NCBI GenBank assembly: GCA_914767715.1
Contig: OU612067.1
Span: 3,534,001 to 3,598,000, forward strand
DNA length: 64,000 nt
Direction: 5' to 3'
Source: Membranipora membranacea
Taxonomy: Eukaryota > Bryozoa > Gymnolaemata > Cheilostomatida > Membraniporidae
Within the stretch, counting starts at the first letter, position 1; each line of letters opens with the position of its first letter. The notes under the pieces were generated by a model. The model was not told the origin of the DNA and did no database searches. It was given only the letters and a program-made list of their open reading frames with translations. Positions 12,001 through 24,800 of this stretch are shown in pieces. The position numbers and the translations under genes were made by a program.

Positions 12001-15000
12001 AAGCTTAGGGCAGGCAAATGAGACCTAGTGTGAGAACAAGAAAGTTGTAACACTTCTATGCTCATAGTGACTCTTATGATCTTGGTTATTTATTTTTTGG
12101 GTGTTTGAGAATGCTCTAAATTAAGTCACAGAGACAACAATCAATCTTGGTGAAGCTGAATCATGATTACCTTTGAGACTTTTTCTGAACATGATATAAT
12201 TGTTCATACTGTCAACAGCTATTTTAGCGACATCTTCATCATAAAACTGTAGATGAGCATATCCCTTTGGGTTGCCATTCTAAATTATAACATAAAATAT
12301 CATGATTATTTACACAGTACATAAGTGTGCCCAGGCAGAAAGAGTTGAAAGGAAAGAGAATTATTGTTACATCATAGGTCAGGTCAGATCAGGTCATATA
12401 GAACAGTAATGAGAATTACTAGCCATTCACCATATGTAATTACACAACAGTCACTTTACTAGGCCGGCATAGGCTGAACATGTACCAGTAATTACTACCA
12501 ATAGGGACATGTATTCAACTAACAATTTATTTTGGATTAGACACGCTTTTCTTTGGGGCAATGACACAATTGAGCAGATAACTCATGACTTATGAGCTAA
12601 GATATCCTATTTAACAGGATGTAGCACAAGAGTGAGATGTAAGGGTAAGGGTGGGCAAGCTAGGGTTAATGTCGTTTTGAAGAGCTCACCTCCATAAGCA
12701 GCATGAGCATGGGTAGTTACCAGGATTCAAGCCTGCAACTATCATATAGAGAACCTTGAATCCTAACCATTACCCCATCCTGCCACCTGAAATGACATCT
12801 GGTTATATTATTAGAAAGCAGAAGAGAAAAGTTTATATTACCTTTATTGATCTGCCCAAGCTGACTCGTTTGATTCCTCCAAACTGATTGAAGTATTCTC
12901 GAATTTCATTTTCTTCGAAACCTTCAGGTAAGTGTCCGAGATAAACAACACCCTGCAAATAATAATGATTATAGGTGATGGCGGGCATATAGAAAACAAA
13001 CGCTGTCCCTGGTCTGCCTTTTTCTGTTTTATCTATCTGGATACGCTATACACATGATAATTAATATATAGTTAGAGTTTTTTGGCGTCTATTTATTATC
13101 TATATATATGTTTATCTATCATCTATCTACCCACCTTGTTATCATAATAATTAATATAGAAGAAGGAATTTGAAGAAGATTCCAAGTTCATTCACATCAC
13201 AAGTCAGCACCTGCCCTTTTTTACCCCATCACTTGTAGGCCTAGCCCTACTAGGGCAACAAAGGAGGGCCATTCCATGGGGACTGTCCCAATCAGTGTGC
13301 TGACCCGACTCAGATCTTTTTCAAATTTGGCTGTCAGAACAAGCAGGTTGGAATAAGTTGTGAATCAAAATTTGAGACTCCTCGGATAAAATGGGGCTTC
13401 GTGGGGGCCCCGCAAAGGTTGTGTTTTCGTTGTGAAGACAACTCCAAATGACGTTTCTTTGATTTTTTGATTTTTTATTTAATCATAACATAAAAACTTA
13501 TTGTTTGCCACATTTGATTTTTGTACCGTGCAAAATTGAACATGTCAGTATGCTTCCCAGAAAGTTTTGAGTTTGTAGGTCAACCAGGGTTCAGGTCAGA
13601 GGTCACCTAACGTGGTCAGCCGAGAGGGTTTGTCCGTATATCACTCAATTTCCGCCAACAACCTGGTGCTGTATCTGGGAAATAAAAGATGGTAAAGCAG
13701 AGGTAAGTATCAAATATGATGGTAAGACATGTTAACTATTTTTTGAAAGAAAAAAAAAACTTCTCGGATCAACGGTATAATCTAAACGGTAAAAATCCAA
13801 GATGGCCGCCTCAATGGCAGCGATTTTCGACCTCATTTTGGCGTCAAATTTATCGATGATAGTATGGAAAATCTTTTAAAAAAAGTATCTCATATATACA
13901 ATACAGACGTGCTGATTTCAAATCTGCAATAAAAATTTAGGGTTTTTGAGTCTAAATGTGTTTAATTGAACTTTTAAATATACGAAATTTCCTATAAATG
14001 ACCGATGGTAATTAGGGGTTATTTAAGTTTAAATGTGTGTATTCAACCTTTTAAATGAAGTTTTTTTCTGTTGTTGCAGTAATGAAGCACCATGGATGTT
14101 AATTGAAGTATGGTTGAGTTTTTTGTTTGTTCATAAGCTGCAAGTTTCATCTAATCTAAAGCTTTCCTACCTGTTCCTGCGTTTGTTGCTCGAGTCGATA
14201 CAGTCGATGATTATCTGTAAATAGCTCGACACACGCTATCACATTCGCCAGAGGTACCCATAGTTCATCCCGTCTCTCAGGGTATTTAAAAGATGTGGCA
14301 GGCCCTTGGGGATGAAGTGAGTTTACTTTTACATCTTCGTGCTCGTCACTGGTTTCAGTCACAGCACCCACATACCACTGCTCTTCATATGTATAGGCTA
14401 TGTATACACCTGGTTTGAGTGAAGAGATGGTTATGCCTGATGCCTGATGACCTGATGTATTATTGAATTGTCTATAATGTATCTGTAGAGAGGTTGGGCC
14501 AGCCGATATTCTTCTGCCCACCAGATTGTTCCCTACTCGCAAGAAGCAATGGTGACTCCTACTGGTGGTGCGTTGTCAAATCTCCTCTGCTGATCCGGCG
14601 TATACTTGGCAATGTCCTGCTCATCATACCATCGTATATTTATTCCATTAATGTTTTCTTTTGCAAATGTAAATAATTCTTTTGCATTGGTTATGAAGTT
14701 TTCGGACATCCTTTGTAGACTGGCCCTCCTTGCCTGGTATTTGATAACAGCCCCGATACCGTCGCATGCTGACTTCCCATGTGATGTCGCAAAAAAGTGC
14801 CAGGTACAGGGCATGCCAAAATCAGATTCATGGTACATAATGTTTGCAAAAACTTTGAACGATTTGTATTGGGCAGAGCACCCATCTGTGAAGTAGTGTA
14901 CCATATTAATTGTGTGTGGCAATAAAGATTTTAGACGGGGGATCAGGTCTTGGAGCATCGTATATACTGCCATCTGGTCGTGCTTAATAACGTCACTGAT

Positions 15001-18000
15001 GTATGAGAACGAAATGTGTAGGACCTGACTCTCATCTTGTGACCTATAATATACAACTATTGGGTGTAATGTCGCTTGGCAATTGTTCCAATGAAATGAC
15101 TGGCTTGCGTTTTGGACGATAAAAGAATAGTTTTCTGCGAAGTCCATTTGTATTATAATGTGAGATTTATCTAGTCCAGACTTAAGATCTTTCATGTGTT
15201 GAGATTGTTGTTCTTTTATAAAATGATGCGTGGTTAGATCATCTGCTTTCTCACTAATACTGTCGATAAGATCTCCCATAGTTGTTGAAATGGTGACCAC
15301 GTTGGACCGATCAGTGTTTGTCCACTGCGCAATGCTCACATCGTCCTCCAAATCAATACCCGCAGCTTCTACCTTTTCACCAAGCAGTTGTCTCACTCTT
15401 CCTGTCCCAGGGCATTTGTCACACTTGCGTAGCATGCAATCACGGTTTCTTTCATTGCACACTAACATGGATATTACTTCATGATAGTCTTTCACCGGAG
15501 TCTTTTCGACCATAAACTTGAAGTTTTGGTGTATCGTACAAACACAAACAGAATGCGTACCTGTAGCACCTGCCATTTTACAATGTCTTGGTCTAAGTTG
15601 GCAGAACTTAGCCAGCTTTACTTGGGTCGATCGCTCAGGATTTGTCTTACAAAAATGCCCATAGAGTTCTGAGAGGTTGCATAGGATTAATCTTTGAGCA
15701 ATTTTCACTTTAATACCCAAAGCATTTCGAGAAGAGACCACATCCTTTGTTCCCGGCATAACACGTACAAACTCACTGTCAGTATAAAAGGAATATACAG
15801 CCTGTTTAACATTCTCGCTTAGTGGTTTGTTACCTTTATTAGTCATAGGAACATCTGATAGAATTCCATGACTTCTCTTTAAATTCTTCGCCTCTCGCAC
15901 TTGTCTCTCTGATACACTGAACTCATGCATGATATGCTCCCTACTCCATTCAAGTGGCAAAAGTGTTAGATATTTGATTTGATCCTTGTATGAGCAGAGG
16001 CGAATTTTCACTTTCAGTTCATTCATGAGCTGCTCATGAAAGTCTGGAGTTGGCGGAATATGTTCAACAACCCCAATGGCTTCACCGAGTTGTTCAGAAA
16101 TTTTCCGTTTCACTTTCTCAGCCTTGGCGGCGATAAAACCAGTCCGGCGAATCTTCGGTAATTTGACTAATTGTTCTGCCCTTACAGGTGTGGTTATATT
16201 AGCTAGTGACTCATTCAATGTTGTCAAGCTTCTCTCCAGCTGTTCAGATTGAGGTGTGTAGGAAGTGCTTGCATGAGGAGACTCGGCTTCGGGGCTAATT
16301 ATGTCTATCTTTTGAATTTTTCTAATGCAATTCTTGCAAATGTTACGTCCAATATGACTCCTTACATTACGTAGTTTGAGATCTGACAGGATCGTGTGAT
16401 CGATCGGTCGCAAGTCATTTCGATAAAGTTTCCTGTGTGTAGCAAATGGATCAAGACACGCGGTGTTGATAAAGATATTTTTACTATAGTTATCAGTGTA
16501 AATAGCGAGATGATGGAAGCATACACTATCTAAGGCTGCAACAGCGACACCTACAAAATCGATTGCGTCTATTTCACGATCTTCTTTAATTGAGTAGGAG
16601 CCGTACTCAAATTTGAAGCAAATTCACAGAGTTCCAAAAATTAACATTACCGTCACCATTAAACTAAATTTGATTATTCTCTATCGTTTTGGATCATTAG
16701 ACATTATAAAACACAACTCGCCATTTCTTTAATAAATATATCTGATAAGTATATGAATTAATTCTCAAAAGCCTCCCGGTTCTCAGTGCATCGTGAAAAG
16801 ATCGAAAAAACTGCAGAAATTTCTTACCGCTTCGCTCCCTGATTGTAGAAGCTAATGTCTCGTCTAGTACAGATAATTTCCCTCTGTTCTCAGTCACAAC
16901 ATAGGTCTGAATGTCACACGTGGACAGAACTTTCAACTTGCAGGCCATTTCAGATAATCAACTGTTCTTTAAGCCAACTGACTAAATTGTGGACTGGTCA
17001 GCCAGCTCTAATCAATGTTTCACCTTTGCTCAGTAGTTTGTCAGAAAACAATGGGGACTCCCCTAACTTTGTCTAATGAAGCATGATGTCATCTTGATTG
17101 ACATAATCAGACCACACAGGCAGTAGGTTTGTGACAATAACACCTATGTGGCAATGAGTCACCATAGCAGTTTCCAATGTGTACAGTCTCTCAACACTTG
17201 AAACTGATAGAGCGGTGACAAATTCGAATACATTTCTCATTATAGTGATACTGGACTCCAGAATACCGATGCGATGTTGTTAAATGTGGCATGTTTTTAA
17301 AAGTCCAATTAAACACATTTAGACTCAAAAACCCTTAATTTTTATTGCAGATTTGAAATCAGCACGTCTGTATTGTATATATGAGATACTTTTTTTTAAA
17401 GATTTTCCATACTATCATCGATAAATTTGACGCCAAAATGAGGTCGAAAATCGCTGCCGTTGAGGCGGCCATCTTGGATTTTTACCGTTCAGATTATACC
17501 GTTGGTCCGAGAAGTTTTTTATTTCTTTCAAAAAATAATTAACATGTCTTACCATCATATTTGATACTTACCTCTGCTTTACCATCTTTTATTTCCCAGG
17601 TACAGCACCAGGTTGTTGGCGGAAATTGAGTGATATACGGACAAACCCTCTCGGCAGACCACGTTAGGTGACCTCTGACCTGAACCCTGGTTGACCTACA
17701 AACTCAAAACTTTCTGGGAAGCATACTGACATGTTCAATTTTGCACGGTACAAAAATCAAATGTGGCAAACAATAAGTTTTTATGTTATGATTAAATAAA
17801 AAATCAAAAAATCAAAGAAACGTCATTTGGAGTTGTCTTCACAACGAAAACACAACCTTTGCGGGGCCCCCACGAAGCCCCATTTTATCCGAGGAGTCTC
17901 AAATTTTGATTCACAACTTATTCCAACCTGCTTGTTCTGACAGCCAAATTTGAAAAAGATCTGAGTCGGGTCAGCACACTGATTGGGACAGTCCCCATGG

Positions 18001-18455
18001 AATGGCCCAGGAGTACTCCTTGAGTTAGCATGGCCTCATCTCAAAGTCCTCATTTTTGTTTCAGTTTCTCACCAAATCAAATGAGCAACCTCCTCTACTC
18101 TACCACTAGAGACTCTCTAATCTCTTGCTTGGACTTTGAGATATGGCTAGGTTAGGTACATGGGCCCCTGGGACTTACATGTCTTTACTTTGCCAATGTC
18201 CACAATCAACCACCCAAAAAACACCACAATGTGTTTTTTGGGTGGTTGATAGTGGACATTGGCAAAGTAAACACATGTAAGTCCCAGGGGCCCATGGCCA
18301 TGGTTAGGTAGGTGGTTTAAGCTGTCTAACTCTATCTATTAATATTATTATTTAGATAACCTTACTTTTTTGTTCACAGCAACCTTCTTTGAATTTCTTT
18401 TTCGCATCTTTTTACCTTGTGTAGCACCATTTTTCTTAGTAGCAATTGAAGGCAT
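9044..18455 (-). CDS. NIFK: NIFK-like nucleolar RNA-binding protein (RRM)
   Basis: Nucleolar protein of the MKI67-FHA-interacting/Nop15 family, which acts in large-subunit rRNA processing. Coding exons: 18455-18366, 12952-12842, 12279-12171, 11897-11722, 11496-11062, 10318-10182, 9843-9736 and 9293-9044. They total 1416 nt, giving 471 aa with all phases consistent. Residues 1-30 are a basic, nuclear-signal-like N-terminus. Residues 31-103 are a single RRM with RNP2 (GVVYLGHLPEGF) and RNP1 (KGYAHLQFYDED), followed by the family's post-RRM HPGIFGG segment. The rest is a Lys/Pro/Thr-rich disordered tail with TPP and TPK motifs. The tail is much longer than in human NIFK (293 aa) and poorly conserved, so orthology rests on the RRM and the next 60 residues. 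An 11-residue unit, SAEKDGENQTP, is tandemly doubled in exon 5. Exon 6 has a NAGNAG acceptor, so one extra Gln is possible. Intron 1 carries a 4.7-kb transposon. Confidence 0.85.
12650..12788 (-). mobile_element. tRNA-derived SINE
   Basis: On the minus strand a tRNA-like head opens with an A-box-like GGGGTAATGGTTAGGA. It is followed about 35 bases later by a B-box-like GGCTTGAATCCTGG, then a non-tRNA body. It lies in the NIFK-like intron between exons 12952-12842 and 12279-12171. The body end is uncertain. Confidence 0.6.
13266..13978 (+). repeat. Left terminal inverted repeat
   Basis: About 713 bp, matching 17295-18008 in inverted orientation. Only scattered substitutions and single-base length changes were seen. 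A weaker third copy of the innermost TIR motif (TTTAAATGTGTGTATTCAACC) follows at about 14025-14050. Confidence 0.88.
14156..16605 (-). pseudogene. Transposase-like gene, one frameshift
   Basis: The main frame, open from about 16605 and extending below 14600, codes for more than 680 aa. It runs into a second frame (14542-14156, 128 aa) that supplies the expected C-terminus, so one frameshift near 14535-14542 breaks the gene. Acidic motifs typical of a DDE-type nuclease are seen: QMDFAENYS, FTDGCSAQYKS and the block FFATSHGKSACDGIG. A cysteine cluster (CVCTIHQNF, then CMLRKCDKCPGTG) resembles a zinc finger. The C-terminal frame contains YEEQWYVGAV and HPQGPATSF, a module I associate with this family of invertebrate transposon proteins. 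A further N-terminal exon may lie at 16948-16770 (MACKLKVLSTCD). Between the TIRs it is clearly the element's own gene. It is probably inactive unless the shift is a sequencing error. Confidence 0.75.
17295..18008 (-). repeat. Right terminal inverted repeat
   Basis: Inverted partner of 13266-13978. It is complete to the terminal GGAATGGCCC. Confidence 0.88.
18160..18295. repeat. 136-bp hairpin palindrome
   Basis: Arms of about 63-66 bases start ATGGGCCCCTGGGAC and end with the complement. The loop is a few bases around CACAAT. It lies only about 150 bases beyond the right end of the large transposon and just downstream of the first exon of the NIFK-like gene. Confidence 0.85.
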
Positions 18456-18892
18456 GATTATTGGTTGAATATTGCTGACAAACGGTCTTCACTCACTGCT
18501 GAGCTGGAGTTGAATTCACGTGTGTACAGCCATGTAATTAGCTTAAAATAAAACACTTTCTTTTTGTCTTCTTTTGTGTAAGTCAAAATAATAGGTGGGG
18601 AGAATATGAGTTAATAATGAAAAATAAAATTTATAGTTCTATTGGTAACACTTTTAGACTAATCAGAGAATTAAAAATAAAATATATTTTAGTAGATATT
18701 GTAGATTATAAATACTGCAACTGACGTCATTTCAAGCTGAGATTCTAAGTTGGGTGGGTGAGTCACTGAGCTGACTGCCTAGATTATTAGATTGCTACTC
18801 TTACAAGTCTGCCTTTGTTAGTCACACCACACAGAACCTCATTTATTATCACAACATAATACAAAACAGAGGTGTCACTACCAGACACAACA
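18456..18892. promoter_or_regulatory. Bidirectional promoter region, NIFK-like / beta-TrCP
   Basis: A 437-bp gap between two divergent ATGs. It holds a perfect CRE palindrome TGACGTCA (18722-18729) and an E-box CACGTG (18517-18522). The E-box is nearer the nucleolar gene and the CRE nearer the F-box gene. No clear TATA box is in a position to serve either start. The roles of both sites are inferred from sequence alone. Confidence 0.55.
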
Positions 18893-21800
18893 ATGATTAA
18901 CAATGACTCTGATGCTGCTTTGGATACCAGGTCCATCAACTCTGAAGATGAAGCAGAACTTGCTCTGGTGAGAATTGAACGGGGGATATACTATATCATA
19001 ATATAGTGAATTTAATATGTAATATAGTATAATAATACAGTGTATTTTTATAATAGGTAACAGTAGTATACAAATTATAGATTATGGTCATGGAGATATT
19101 ATGGAAAGGTTGCTCACTTACTACCTTCTTCTTGTAAATCAAACAAGTTCAGTAAACTTACTTACTACTCCCACCATTCATTGTTGTTGTTGTTGTTCCA
19201 GTCATTCAATAGAATATAAATACTTTCACTCCTACTACTGAGTACTCCTAGACTTGCTTGGTGGTTCATTTCTATGATTTCTAAATTAAGTTATAATTAT
19301 ATTATTTCATGTTAAATATAAACATTCATCTTATAACTGCTGCCATGTATGTTTGTAGCTCAAACAATAACACAGCAGTGTGCTGTTTTCTTCTCTGCCC
19401 TACCTGAATATCTGTTATACCACCGATTATGTGGCATTATGTGCTTCCTTCCTAGAAACCTTACCCATGTTGAAACACCCTTTCATCACTATTCATTTGT
19501 CTTCATCGAACTGTTACAGGAAGGTATGAATATTGATCTCACAACCAATCCGTCTGACCCAAATTATGATCTCACAAAGAAACGCATTGCTGAAGAACGC
19601 CATCGTGTAAGTACCCGGGAAAAAAATGACATGCGTCATGTAAGATCTTGTCACCCACAACCATAGGTCTGTTTTCAACTGACTGTCTCAAACAAACTTA
19701 TGCCCTTCACTCTGATTTTCGCACAAATATATTTGAAGGTTGATAGCTGAAAGCTTTGTCTAATAGCATGCTAAACTGATGTGAAACATAAAATAATTGA
19801 GCAATGACAAATTTTCATCTCACAGGCGGATCTGGCAGCCATGGTGACTCCTATTAAGACACGTCAGCTGCCCACATTATCCAGCTGTGACGCTGCTGAG
19901 CTACAGAGCCAACAGGCTGACTGTATGAAAGTTTTTGAACAATGGGGAGAAGAGGAGCAAGTCAACTTTGTCACTCATCTTCTCGGTAAAATGTGCCATC
20001 ACCAACACGGACAAGTCAACCAGTACCTAAAGCCCATGTTACAGAGAGACTTTATCACAGCTCTTCCAGGTTTGTTTGACTGCAACAAACTTATGTATAA
20101 TGAGATGATATATCTGCTGACTGCATTTGCCTAAACCTTCGCTGTCAATGGAATACATGAAGTTGATTTTACATATATGCCAAAACCTACATTAAAATTA
20201 CTGATTGGGTAACCTGTTTGTAACAAGTAATTAATATATGGTCATATCTTCGCTTTTCATACGTAGAAAAAGGATTAGACCATGTGGCCGAGAAGGTACT
20301 GGGATATTTAGATGCTAAGTCACTATGCGCAGCGGAGCGAGTATGTAAGGAGTGGAAACGCGTCATCAGTGACGGTATGCTGTGGAAAAAACTTATAGAA
20401 TATATGGTGAGAACAGATGAACTGTGGAGAGGCCTGGCTGAAAGGAAAGGATGGTGAGTTTCATTCTAAGTTTCAAAAAAGTCTTCAGGGAATTTATTGG
20501 TAAAGTCTGTAATATCATCAAATAAAGCTAGGGCTGCTTCTAGGTGTGGTAGAAATCAATATCTCTTTCCAGTTGAAGGATACTTGAACTACTGACTGGA
20601 AGGCTTTCATAACAAACTTACAAATAATTGACACTAGGTGGCTCTGATAAAGCACTTTGTGGAATTGGCAAACTGATCACTGCTTGGTACCCTTGTTTTG
20701 ATCGATGGCTTGGTGTTTTGGAAATGGATGAGTCATAGAATATCTGTTTGGCAAAAACTGATGTAAGAGTAGGAATAGATAAGTAGTGCTGTTGCCAAGG
20801 AATCAGATGTCCGCATGTTGACCAGATTACCATCTCACTGGTTTAAGTCAGTTGATATAAAAAAAACCTGAAACAAAGAGAGAGAGAAAGAGACAATGAT
20901 GTGAAAAGTAGTAGGCCTTTGTTTTGTGTTAGTGCCTTCCAAATTACTGCTCCTTCAGGCGATGCTGAGAATGTGTTTTATCTTGACATTTTCAATGTCA
21001 GTGTAGGATACTTGCGTTGATAAATTGGTTTTAATTTCCCAAACTATCAGAGTAATCCCATTTAGAAGACAGACTGGTTTTGCATCATTAGTTGTCTTAA
21101 AAAAAGTGGAAGAAGCTGGTTTGTAATCACTGAGTAGAGATAATCCAGGATCAGCATACTGGACTCCTTCTCAAAGTCTGGCTCTTATGGGCTAATGTTA
21201 CATATTACCACTCCAATAGACCTTGATGGTCAGTCAGTCTACCTCCCTACGACAAGTATTGGTGTTGGGAGATGTGGGGTCAAATGACGATACTGCAATT
21301 CACCTATCAATCAAGGGTTATGGTGATGAACTGGATTAATAGGGAATGCTATTGAATCAGAAAACCATTACAGCATTGTTCTATCCATAAATGGGATACA
21401 CCTTTGTAAATAAATCATTCATCAATACTCTATTTAGTCAGCTGCTGAATCAATATTATCCCAACTCCTCTGTCATAACATAACTCATACAGTTATTGTT
21501 AGTCAGTATGTGAGTTTGGCTGCAGTATTAGTCAGTTATAGGACTCTCAAATTGCATTCTTCCCTGAGGCTTTATCGTTTTGGTCTTTTGTGCCCCCTTT
21601 CCTGAGTATCAGACTCCTATCAATGGACAGCGATACATTAGTCTCAGGTCTCATGAAAAGTTATAAACATTGAGACTCTCAATATGGCCCAATGTGTAGC
21701 TATGTGAAGTGTGAAGTTTCAAACCCGATTTCATAGTAGGGCCAGAGACTATAGTCTATAGTCTCTGGTAGGCCCCTAAAATCTTGTAGTAAAGCTGCTA

Positions 21801-24800
21801 AATATTGCTTGGAGAGACCACAAAATGGCCATTCACAGCAGCTGAGTGACAGCTTTGTGTGATTTCCTAAAATAGTAGAGCATTAATTGAATGCACTAGA
21901 GACCATGGGTTTTACATGCAGGAATAACTTTGTGAATCATTGTGCTCTTTGCTTGTTGATTCAAATACATGCTGACCTGTGTATAAATTCACAATCCCCA
22001 CTGTGTGTGGTAGATTGAAAACTTTACAAGCACATAAAATTCAATAGCTTGTACTTAAAGTGATTGGGCTCATTCTAATAATGTTTATTAGCTGTTTTTC
22101 AAATATTTGATGTTGGCTAAATCTTAGCTCAGTATTCATTGTCATGAACAACCTCTACTTGTTTATTGTTTTGTCTAAGAGGATTGCAGATGGTTCATGT
22201 TCCCTAACCTGTTATAAGCTTAAAAGAGTCAGTAGTCTAGCAAAAGACATGAGGGTTAGTGTTCAGTTGACCTAAGTACACGTCAAATTGTTGATTGATC
22301 CTTTCCTTCGATACATACGTATCACACGGCCTGTCATGCCAGCCAATGTTTGTCGAAACTGAACTGAGTAGACAGGCGTTCTTTTTTATGCGGGGTAGTG
22401 ATACCATCAAGCTAAATGTGATTGTGTCTTGTTTTTACAGGATAGAAACATTATTCAAACCTAACTTGATGATGGCCTCAATATGTCAGGATGATAAATA
22501 TTACAGACAATTATACCCTACTATTATAGCTGATATAGAGGTAAGTTGTGATGTCATCATGAGATGGGAGTCGGCTCTCATGTCTGGCTAAGTGCTACTG
22601 TAATGCTCAGTCCAGTCAGTAGACTCCGGTACTGCTCATGCTTCGTGAACCTCGGTATGACACAAAGTATCTGTGTGCTTCAGGCATAGCCATCATATAA
22701 TGTTATGTTATATTATGTGGTATATCTAGACATTTATTTAAGGTAGGTGTATCTAATGTATATTTGATATTACATGGCTATGTTCTCAGGCCATTTAGGT
22801 AACACATGTATGTCGTCTGAGAGCTTAGTCTTAGTCTTGTGGTGTTACTTTGGTGACATATTGAGACTCACATCAGCTAAATATTACAGTCTCAGGCCCT
22901 CGGGTCATATTTGAGCCTAAATATGACCGTGTTTTATATCGGATCCCGTGGTATGACAATGCAAAAAACTGTGGGTAATGTTTAATATCCTGGCCTGGCG
23001 TCACGTCCACGCAATTGAGTAAGAGCATGACGATTCTATAATATTTAGATAAATTATACGGTCTTGCTGAGGACGCAGTTTTGGTTTAATGATATGCCTG
23101 CAGTGTTGAGGTGGGTTTGCCAAAATTAAATTATCATAAGTGATCATATCTCCTATGACAGAGGTTGGGGGTCTTAATTACTTTCTATATAATAGGTTTG
23201 AAGTCATTAGATGTCACATTAGGTCACAGCTGTTAGATATGAAATATTTGACAAAATGAATAGCTTCGGTGTCCACAAAGAGTATTGATCTATATGATCT
23301 CCACACCATAATGTTAGGCCTACACTGGTAGGTATGTAGATGCTAGTCATAGGGACTACATGTCCGGCTGAAATTGTTTGCCAAAGGCAGCAAAACTTGA
23401 GGATATTAATTAGCTGTGAATAGTCGATACAATGATTCCAGCTCTAGAAGGGAATCGCCTTATGTTATGAGTGATGTATTAGTATGACATAGTTTGTGAT
23501 ATAACACTGTGTGGATGAAGCTTATCACTCTGGGGATTTCCATATACTAACATCACCTTCCATGATTCACAAAACTTAACTCAACATGGAAACAAGCTCT
23601 TATAAATCGTAACTAAATTAATTCCGAGTAGTGAATAGCGGGCTATCTAATTAGCGCCATCAACCCATTCTTTTTTGGGGATGGTGAGATGGCGCAATCG
23701 GTTAGCGCGCTTGCTATTCACTGCCAGGCGATTAGTGCCGCAGGAGTTGTGGGTTCGAGTCCCACTGGGGGAGCTTTCATTGTTGATTGTTCCAGCCTCC
23801 AGCACCCTCGGGTGTATACCTCTCCTGTGTACTTGTCTACTGACTGACTCATGGAAAGACATGTGACAGCATGGAAAGACATGCTGACAAGCTGGAAAGA
23901 CAGCTAAACCTACTACAAGGGGTCCCAGCAATGGGCCATGTAAGGCCAATAACCCTAACACGTACGCTGTGTTTCATAGGGTGGCAATGGTGGATTGGAA
24001 TGCGCTGTGGGATGAGAGAACACAACTCCGAGTAGTGAATAGCGGGCTATCTAATTAGCGCCATCAACCCATTCTTTTTTGGGGATGGTGAGATGGCGCA
24101 ATCGGTTAGCGCGCTTGCTATTCACTGCCAGGCGATTAGTGCCGCAGGAGTTGTGGGTTCGAGTCCCACTGGGGGAGCTTTCATTGTTGATTGTTCCAGC
24201 CTCCAGCACCCTCGGGTGTATACCTCTCCTGTGTACTTGTCTACTGACTGACTCATGGAAAGACATGTGACAGCATGGAAAGACATGCTGACAAGCTGGA
24301 AAGACAGCTAAACCTACTACAAGGGGTCCCAGCAATGGGCCATGTAAGGCCAATAACCCTAACACGTACGCTGTGTTTCATAGGGTGGCAATGGTGGATT
24401 GGAATGCGCTGTGGGATGAGAGAACACAACTCCGAGTAGTGAATAGCGGGCTATCTAATTAGCGCCATCAACCCATTCTTTTTTGGGGATGGTGAGATGG
24501 CGCAATCGGTTAGCGCGCTTGCTATTCACTGCCAGGCGATTAGTGCCGCAGGAGTTGTGGGTTCGAGTCCCACTGGGGGAGCTTTCATTGTTGATTGTTC
24601 CAGCCTCCAGCACCCTCGGGTGTATACCTCTCCATGACCTGACAATGAACCCAAACAAAAACAACATTGATTCTGTCTGCCCTGGAAACAGGGAAAGTTG
24701 GAGGTTAATTAACATTAATCTGAAATGGGTGGCCACCTTTCAGTTCAGTTTTTGTCTAAGAAATTGATGCAGGGCAACAGACAATCGTTCTCTAAAACGT

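Larger units (their letters stand above)
13266..18008 (-). mobile_element. DNA transposon with about 713-bp terminal inverted repeats
   Basis: A 4743-bp element in NIFK intron 1. The left end starts GGGCCATTCCATGGGG and the right end is its exact complement. The inverted match continues with few differences to about 13978 on the left and about 17295 on the right. Both ends are flanked by AGGA (13262-13265 and 18009-18012), consistent with a 4-bp target duplication. A transposase-like gene lies between the repeats on the minus strand. A 4-bp duplication fits Sola and a few other superfamilies; I did not establish the family. The TIRs include the GC-rich block GCGGGGCCCCCACGAAGCC, so the ends are strongly structured. 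Confidence 0.9.

Noticed and set aside
14606-15672. Plus-strand ORFs over the transposase
   Set aside because: Shadows of the minus-strand transposase frame, which carries all the motifs.
23690-23775. Functional tRNA genes (three copies)
   Set aside because: D and T arms look good but 5' and 3' ends cannot form an acceptor stem and no clean anticodon arm is present. SINE-type tRNA derivative is the better reading.
23647-24365. Two identical 104-aa antisense proteins
   Set aside because: They are frames read through the tandem SINE-like unit, duplicated with it, and have no protein features.
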